The notes under the pieces were generated by a model. The model was not told the DNA's origin. It ran no database searches and saw only the letters and a program-made list of their open reading frames with translations. DNA of 9,839 nucleotides from Pseudomonadota bacterium. GTDB taxonomy: Bacteria > Pseudomonadota > Alphaproteobacteria > Caulobacterales > Caulobacteraceae. Made by a program: the position numbers and the translations under genes. Shown piece after piece: positions 6,798 through 9,839 of this stretch. Within the stretch, counting starts at the first letter, position 1. Every line of letters starts with the position of its first letter. The stretch is taken from assembly GCA_023428785.1 (NCBI GenBank), contig JAEYWU010000057.1:1-9839 (forward strand), given 5' to 3'.

Positions 6798-7508
6798 CTA
6801 GCTTGGCGTTTCCGACCGCCGAGCGCGCCAGAACCGCAGGCCTAACGGCAGAATGATCGACAGAAACGCGACCCCGGCCAGCGGCAGGGCGAATTTCGCG
6901 GCCAGGGACCTCAGTCCCTCCTCGCCCGAGATCTCGCCGAGGTTCGCACCGATCCAGCAATAGATGGTGTGAGCCGGCAGAACCCCGAGGAAGGTGGCCA
7001 GCAAATAGGGCCGGATCGGCACGCGCATCAGGCCAGCCGCCACATTGATCAGGTGGAACGGCACGCTGACCACCAGCCGGGCGGCCAGCACATAGGCAAA
7101 GGTGTCCTGATCGATGCGCTCGCAGATCCGCGCAAAGATCCCTCCCCGCCCCTCGAGCCGCCGGCGCAGCCAGTCGCGGGCCGCGCTCGATCCGGCCCAG
7201 TAGACAGCCAGGGCGCCCATGGTGGCCGCCGCCGACGTCGCCACGCCGCCCACCCACGGCCCGAACAGATACCCCGCCAGGATAGTCAGAAAGAACACGC
7301 CCGGCGTGATGCTTGCCGTCAGGACGGCAAAGGCCGCGATCAGGATCAGGAGGCTGAGCAGCCAGTGCGCATCGACATACTGCTGGAGCCCCTCACCCGC
7401 CTCCTGGATGGCGTCGAAGGACAGATAGCGGTGCGCGCCCGACAGGAAGATCGCCGCCGCAACGCTCAGTAGAATCAGAAGCGGGAGGAATCGCCGGACG
7501 CTCGCCAT
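6798..7508 (-). CDS. TVP38/TMEM64 (VTT domain) family inner-membrane protein
   Basis: 236 residues with about five or six hydrophobic segments (around 7-24, 49-70, 71-105, 136-160, 168-190 and 206-224). Family hallmarks are GYLFGPWVGG at 79-88 and the segment R144 to L160 (RLVVSVPFHLINVAAGL), followed by a hydrophobic stretch ending in GANLG (187-191). This matches the VTT (former SNARE-associated) domain shared with DedA, TMEM41B and VMP1, in which re-entrant loops meet in the membrane. Eukaryotic members scramble lipids, and bacterial DedA proteins help recycle lipid carriers and keep membrane potential and pH homeostasis. The specific substrate of this member is not known. GAGGG precedes the ATG by a few bases. 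It is the first gene of the apparent pair with nhaA, so a shared membrane-energetics role is possible but inferred. R144 replaces nothing odd; the gene looks intact. Confidence 0.88.
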   Translation of the reverse strand: MASVRRFLPLLILLSVAAAIFLSGAHRYLSFDAIQEAGEGLQQYVDAHWLLSLLILIAAFAVLTASITPGVFFLTILAGYLFGPWVGGVATSAAATMGALAVYWAGSSAARDWLRRRLEGRGGIFARICERIDQDTFAYVLAARLVVSVPFHLINVAAGLMRVPIRPYLLATFLGVLPAHTIYCWIGANLGEISGEEGLRSLAAKFALPLAGVAFLSIILPLGLRFWRARRSETPS

Positions 7509-7539
7509 GGTCCCTCGTTGTGACAGGTTCTGACGCGCC

Positions 7540-7569
7540 GCCCTAGCGGACCCGGATTCTGTGGCGCAA
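7540..7569 (-). promoter_or_regulatory. Candidate promoter of the TVP38-nhaA operon
   Basis: On the minus strand TTGCGCC (7563-7569) is followed after 15 bases by GCTAGGGC (7540-7547), which shares GCTA and the final C with the Caulobacter housekeeping -10 consensus. The start site would lie near 7533, about 25 bases before the ATG. The divergent SPFH gene has a similar GCTAGCCT at 7583-7590 on the plus strand but no recognisable -35 box. Confidence 0.3.
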
Positions 7570-7603
7570 CGGCCGAGCCTGCGCTAGCCTTGGAGCAACC
7601 ATC

Positions 7604-7610
7604 AGGGAGG
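7604..7610 (+). promoter_or_regulatory. Strong ribosome-binding site before a TTG start
   Basis: AGGGAGG lies five bases before TTG at 7616. This near-perfect Shine-Dalgarno sequence supports the uncommon start codon. The protein begins there with a transmembrane helix that any later start would remove. Confidence 0.75.
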
Positions 7611-7615
7611 TTGTC

Positions 7616-8608
7616 TTGGCGTTCTGGGTTGCACTGATCCTGGTCATTCTGGCGCTCGTGGTCGTCTTCTCGACGATCAAGATCGTGCCACAGGGCCGCG
7701 AGTTCACGGTCGAGCGCTTCGGCAAATACACGCGAACCCTGAGCCCGGGAATCCATCTGCTGACGCCCTTCGTCGAGCGGATCGGCCGCCGCATGAACAT
7801 GATGGAGCAGGTTCTCGACGTCCCGACCCAGGAGGTCATCACCAAGGACAACGCCATGGTGAAGGTCGACGGCATCGTCTTCATCCAGGTGATGGACGCT
7901 GCACGCGCCGCCTATCGGGTCGATAACCTGCAATACGCCATCGCCCAGCTCTGCATGACAAACCTGCGTACAGTCGTCGGCTCAATGGAGCTCGACGAGG
8001 TGCTGTCACAACGGGATTCGATCAATTCGCGCCTGCTGGCCGTGATCGATGCGGCGACCGAACCGTGGGGCATCAAGGCCAACCGGATCGAGATCAAGGA
8101 CCTGACGCCGCCGACCGACATCACCAACGCCATGGCCCGTCAGATGAAGGCCGAGCGTGAGCGCCGCGCGGTCATCACCGAGGCCGACGGGGAGAAGCAG
8201 GCCGCCATCGCCCGCGCCGAAGGCGCCAAGCAGTCCGCCATCCTCCAGGCCGAGGGCCGCAAGGAAGCCGCCTTCCGCGACGCCGAAGCCCGCGAACGCG
8301 AGGCGGAGGCCGAGGCCCGCGCCACGGCCATGGTGTCCGAGGCGATCGCCAAGGGCGATGTGAACGCGATCAACTATTTCGTCGCCCAGAAATACGTCGA
8401 AGCTTTCGCCGAACTGGCCTCCAGCCCGCAGCAGAAAACCGTCATCGTCCCGGCTGAGATGGGCGCCCTGGTCGGCACCATCGCCGGTGTCGGCGAACTG
8501 GTCGGCCTGGCCCGCGACCAGCAGGGGTCGCGCGCCGCGGCCGCTCCCGCCCGCCAGGCTCCCCCTCCGCCCCAACCGCGCCGCGGTTCGGTTCCCCGCA
8601 CGGAGTAG
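7616..8608 (+). CDS. SPFH/Band 7 membrane protein, stomatin/QmcA type
   Basis: 330 residues from a TTG start. Residues 4-20 form one N-terminal transmembrane helix. The SPFH (stomatin/prohibitin/flotillin/HflK-C) domain runs from about 21 to 180, with family signatures VPQGREFTVERFGKY at 24-38, the SPGIHLLTPF stretch at 43-52, and LDVPTQEVITKDNA at 67-80. Residues about 180-240 are an alanine- and glutamate-rich coiled coil with an 11-residue period (AEG repeats at 201, 212). A conserved hydrophobic segment about 250-300 follows. The last 30 residues are a low-complexity Ala/Pro/Arg tail with five consecutive prolines or near, which looks lineage-specific. Such proteins form large ring or cage oligomers that organise membrane microdomains and modulate proteases such as FtsH. 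The next gene is its usual NfeD partner, three bases away. Assignment to the QmcA-like branch is very likely; the client is unknown. Confidence 0.95.
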   Translation: MAFWVALILVILALVVVFSTIKIVPQGREFTVERFGKYTRTLSPGIHLLTPFVERIGRRMNMMEQVLDVPTQEVITKDNAMVKVDGIVFIQVMDAARAAYRVDNLQYAIAQLCMTNLRTVVGSMELDEVLSQRDSINSRLLAVIDAATEPWGIKANRIEIKDLTPPTDITNAMARQMKAERERRAVITEADGEKQAAIARAEGAKQSAILQAEGRKEAAFRDAEAREREAEAEARATAMVSEAIAKGDVNAINYFVAQKYVEAFAELASSPQQKTVIVPAEMGALVGTIAGVGELVGLARDQQGSRAAAAPARQAPPPPQPRRGSVPRTE

Positions 8609-8611
8609 TCG

Positions 8612-9064
8612 ATGGACGCCGTCGTCGCCCTCTATCAGTCCCAGCCCTTCTGGCTCTGGATCGCGCTCGGCTGCCTGATCCTCGCGGTCGAAGCCGCCTC
8701 GGGCACCGAATGGCTGCTGTGGCCGGCGGTCTCCGCCGGCGTGGTCGCGATCATCGCCCTTTTCGCTCCGGATCTGGGCATCGCGATCGAGATCGGCCTG
8801 TTCGCCCTGCTCACGCTTGGAACCTCGCTGGCCTCGCGCCGGCTGATCAAACGGGTGAACCCCGACGAGCCGGACATCAACGACTGCAACGCCCGCCTGG
8901 TCGGGCAGAAGGCTGAGGTCGTCCAGGCCTTTGTCGACGGCCGTGGCAGGGTATTTGTCTCCGGCTCCGAGTGGCCGGCTGACGTCGATGGAGAAGCTCC
9001 GCCCGTGGGCGCCAGCGTCGTTGTCGCTGCCGTCGACGGGCCCAGACTCAAGGTGAAGCCATGA
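8612..9064 (+). CDS. NfeD-like membrane protein, short form (YbbK partner type)
   Basis: 150 residues. Three hydrophobic segments (about 12-29, 34-52 and 54-74) are followed by a basic turn (SRRLIKR) and a C-terminal OB-fold domain from about 92 to 150. The latter shows the family spacing: LVGQKAEVVQAFVDGRGRV, then GSEWPA (118-123), then GASVVVAAVDG and LKVKP at the end. The long-form serine protease domain of NfeD is absent, which is normal for this branch. NfeD proteins are encoded next to SPFH proteins and interact with them in membrane rafts or assemblies. The start lies three bases after the SPFH stop, with CGGAG inside the SPFH gene as ribosome-binding site. Its stop overlaps the next start codon. 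Function beyond partnering the SPFH protein is not established. Confidence 0.92.
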   Translation: MDAVVALYQSQPFWLWIALGCLILAVEAASGTEWLLWPAVSAGVVAIIALFAPDLGIAIEIGLFALLTLGTSLASRRLIKRVNPDEPDINDCNARLVGQKAEVVQAFVDGRGRVFVSGSEWPADVDGEAPPVGASVVVAAVDGPRLKVKP

Positions 9065-9552
9065 AGACGCTGATTTCGGCGACCGTCGCCGCTGCCGCCC
9101 TGACCCTGGCCGTCCCGGCCGCCGCACAGACCTGCGCGGCCCTGAGCCGCGCTGACGACTTCGGTTCGCTGGCTTTCGGCATGCGCCTTGAGGCCGTGCC
9201 CCAGGGCCTTTCGATCGTCGAACAGTGCGAGGCGGGCGTATCGGCCGGCACCTGCGTGCTCCGCGATGTCGATGGGGTCACCTATACCCTCTATGAGGGC
9301 TACGTGATCTCCAAGTTCGTCTTCGTCGGCCAGGGCCCCCTGCCCTGGGACTTCGAGGGCGAGGCGGACCGCGCCGAAGCCGCTCGCCTGCTGTCCGAAC
9401 AGACCCAGGTGCGTTCGTCCGGTGTCTATTCACCGGACAACCAGTTGCACGTCCGCTCCCGCTTCGGCTGCGGCGAAGGCGTCTTCGGTCAGGCCTTCGC
9501 CCGCTACTCCGGCAACCGTCTGGTCGCCGTCGGGCTCGAAATCGTCTCCTGA
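9061..9552 (+). CDS. Exported four-cysteine protein of unknown function, third gene of the SPFH-NfeD operon
   Basis: 163 residues. I do not recognise a family. Residues 1-22 form a clear Sec signal peptide (Lys then Ala/Leu-rich core, AAA before Q23), so the protein is probably periplasmic. The mature part has four cysteines (C25, C56, C65 and C137), an even number suited to two disulfides. C25 is not in a lipobox, so it is unlikely to be a lipoprotein. The body alternates short beta-like segments (64-90 and 128-160) with a probable helix at about 101-115. The ATG overlaps the NfeD stop by four bases (ATGA), suggesting translational coupling. No strong separate ribosome-binding site is evident (only AAGGTGAAG about 3-10 bases upstream). 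Coupling to NfeD suggests a periplasmic partner for the SPFH-NfeD complex, but it may simply be a passenger gene of the operon. Confidence 0.8.
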   Translation: MKTLISATVAAAALTLAVPAAAQTCAALSRADDFGSLAFGMRLEAVPQGLSIVEQCEAGVSAGTCVLRDVDGVTYTLYEGYVISKFVFVGQGPLPWDFEGEADRAEAARLLSEQTQVRSSGVYSPDNQLHVRSRFGCGEGVFGQAFARYSGNRLVAVGLEIVS

Positions 9553-9559
9553 CACTCGG

Positions 9560-9707
9560 AAATAAGCGGGGATAATCGCCCCTTGTGCCGTCACTCCGGA
9601 CGAGCCCGCAGGGCGAAGATCCGGGGCCTGAGCGCTTACGGCGCAACCGGGTTGAGGTCCCGGCTCTGAGCTTCGCTCCGGCCGGGATGACGACAAATGA
9701 GCGGGGA
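9560..9707. repeat. REP-like palindromic intergenic element with flanking direct repeats
   Basis: Outer inverted repeats CGTCACTCCGG (9589-9599) and CCGGGATGACG (9682-9692) match at 9 of 11 positions. Each half folds by itself. The left half pairs CCGGA (9596-9600) with TCCGG (9620-9624) around an inner GCCC/GGGC hairpin (9604-9614). The right half pairs CCCGGC (9659-9664) with GCCGGG (9681-9686) around GAGC/GCTC (9668-9678). This two-armed layout, with ends reading like GTCATCCCGG, resembles abundant intergenic palindromes in alphaproteobacterial genomes. The sequence aaat[a/g]agcgggga occurs on both sides (9560-9572 and 9695-9707, 12 of 13 identical). It lies 3' of the SPFH operon and may protect or end its mRNA. 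Copy number cannot be judged from this window. Confidence 0.55.
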
Positions 9708-9790
9708 CGAAAAGGAATTCCCACGCCCTAAATCCCCGCCGATCCGCAGCAACCCCATACTCCTCAGGTCCCCACGCCAGGGGAGGGCGC

Positions 9791-9839
9791 ATGGCCAGCG
9801 ACCTTGTCGGTGTGAGGATGCGGACTGAGCGGATAGCGG
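9791..9839 (+). CDS. Possible first codons of a further gene, cut by the window end
   Basis: An ATG at 9791 preceded by GGGGAGG (9780-9786) opens a frame of 16 codons (MASDLVGVRMRTERIA) without a stop before the edge. The product is not recognisable. The GGGGAGG also forms the right arm of a small hairpin (TCCCC 9769-9773, GGGGA 9780-9784), a layout common in intergenic repeats of this group, so this may be non-coding. Confidence 0.15.
   Translation, partial: MASDLVGVRMRTERIA

Noticed and set aside
8006..9127. A 373-codon open frame on the minus strand opposite SPFH-NfeD
   Set aside because: Low-complexity Gly/Asp/Leu composition, spans two real genes and their junction, no domain.
1..9839. 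Mobile elements, phage genes, toxin-antitoxin, CRISPR or defence genes
   Set aside because: No transposase, integrase, repeat-spacer array, or recognisable defence domain was seen on either strand. All long genes are assigned to housekeeping or membrane families.

Overview
The window reads as a stretch of high-GC alphaproteobacterial chromosome, most likely from a Caulobacterales-type bacterium (Brevundimonas or Caulobacter relative). This is inferred from the strong G/C codon bias, the very Ala-rich signal peptides, a TonB-dependent receptor whose TonB box reads DIIVTA followed by QKR, and possible Caulobacter-like promoter elements. I see no plasmid, phage, transposon, CRISPR, tRNA or rRNA signal. 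The gene content is ordinary core or near-core chromosome: lipid activation, outer-membrane uptake, Na+/H+ exchange and membrane-domain organisation.

Layout, left to right. (1) Bases 64-531, minus strand: a small exported PPC-like protein. Its 5' leader (about 532-676) contains four consecutive hairpins that fold well only as minus-strand RNA. (2) Bases 813-2609, plus strand: a FATP/FadD-type long-chain acyl-CoA synthetase, divergent from gene 1. (3) Bases 2649-2676: a perfect 12-bp hairpin flanked by A and T runs, serving as a shared terminator for two convergent genes. (4) Bases 2729-5323, minus strand: a complete TonB-dependent outer-membrane receptor, with about 210 bp of non-coding sequence upstream. 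(5) Bases 5537-6781 and 6798-7508, minus strand: nhaA preceded 16 bp upstream by a TVP38/VTT-family membrane protein, apparently one operon. (6) Bases 7509-7615: a divergent promoter region. (7) Bases 7616-9552, plus strand: a tight three-gene operon of stomatin/QmcA-type SPFH protein, short NfeD partner and a small exported four-cysteine protein, with gaps of 3 bp and then a 4-base ATGA overlap. (8) Bases 9553-9839: non-coding sequence holding a REP-like double-hairpin element and perhaps the first codons of another gene.

Functionally, the SPFH-NfeD pair is a known bacterial membrane-microdomain module, and the third gene is a possible periplasmic accessory. The divergent TVP38-nhaA operon also encodes inner-membrane functions (VTT proteins are implicated in lipid transport; NhaA is an antiporter). 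No striking new system is evident. The observations most worth following are the strand-specific structured leader at 545-652, the translationally coupled exported gene in the SPFH operon, and the palindromic repeat near the right end.
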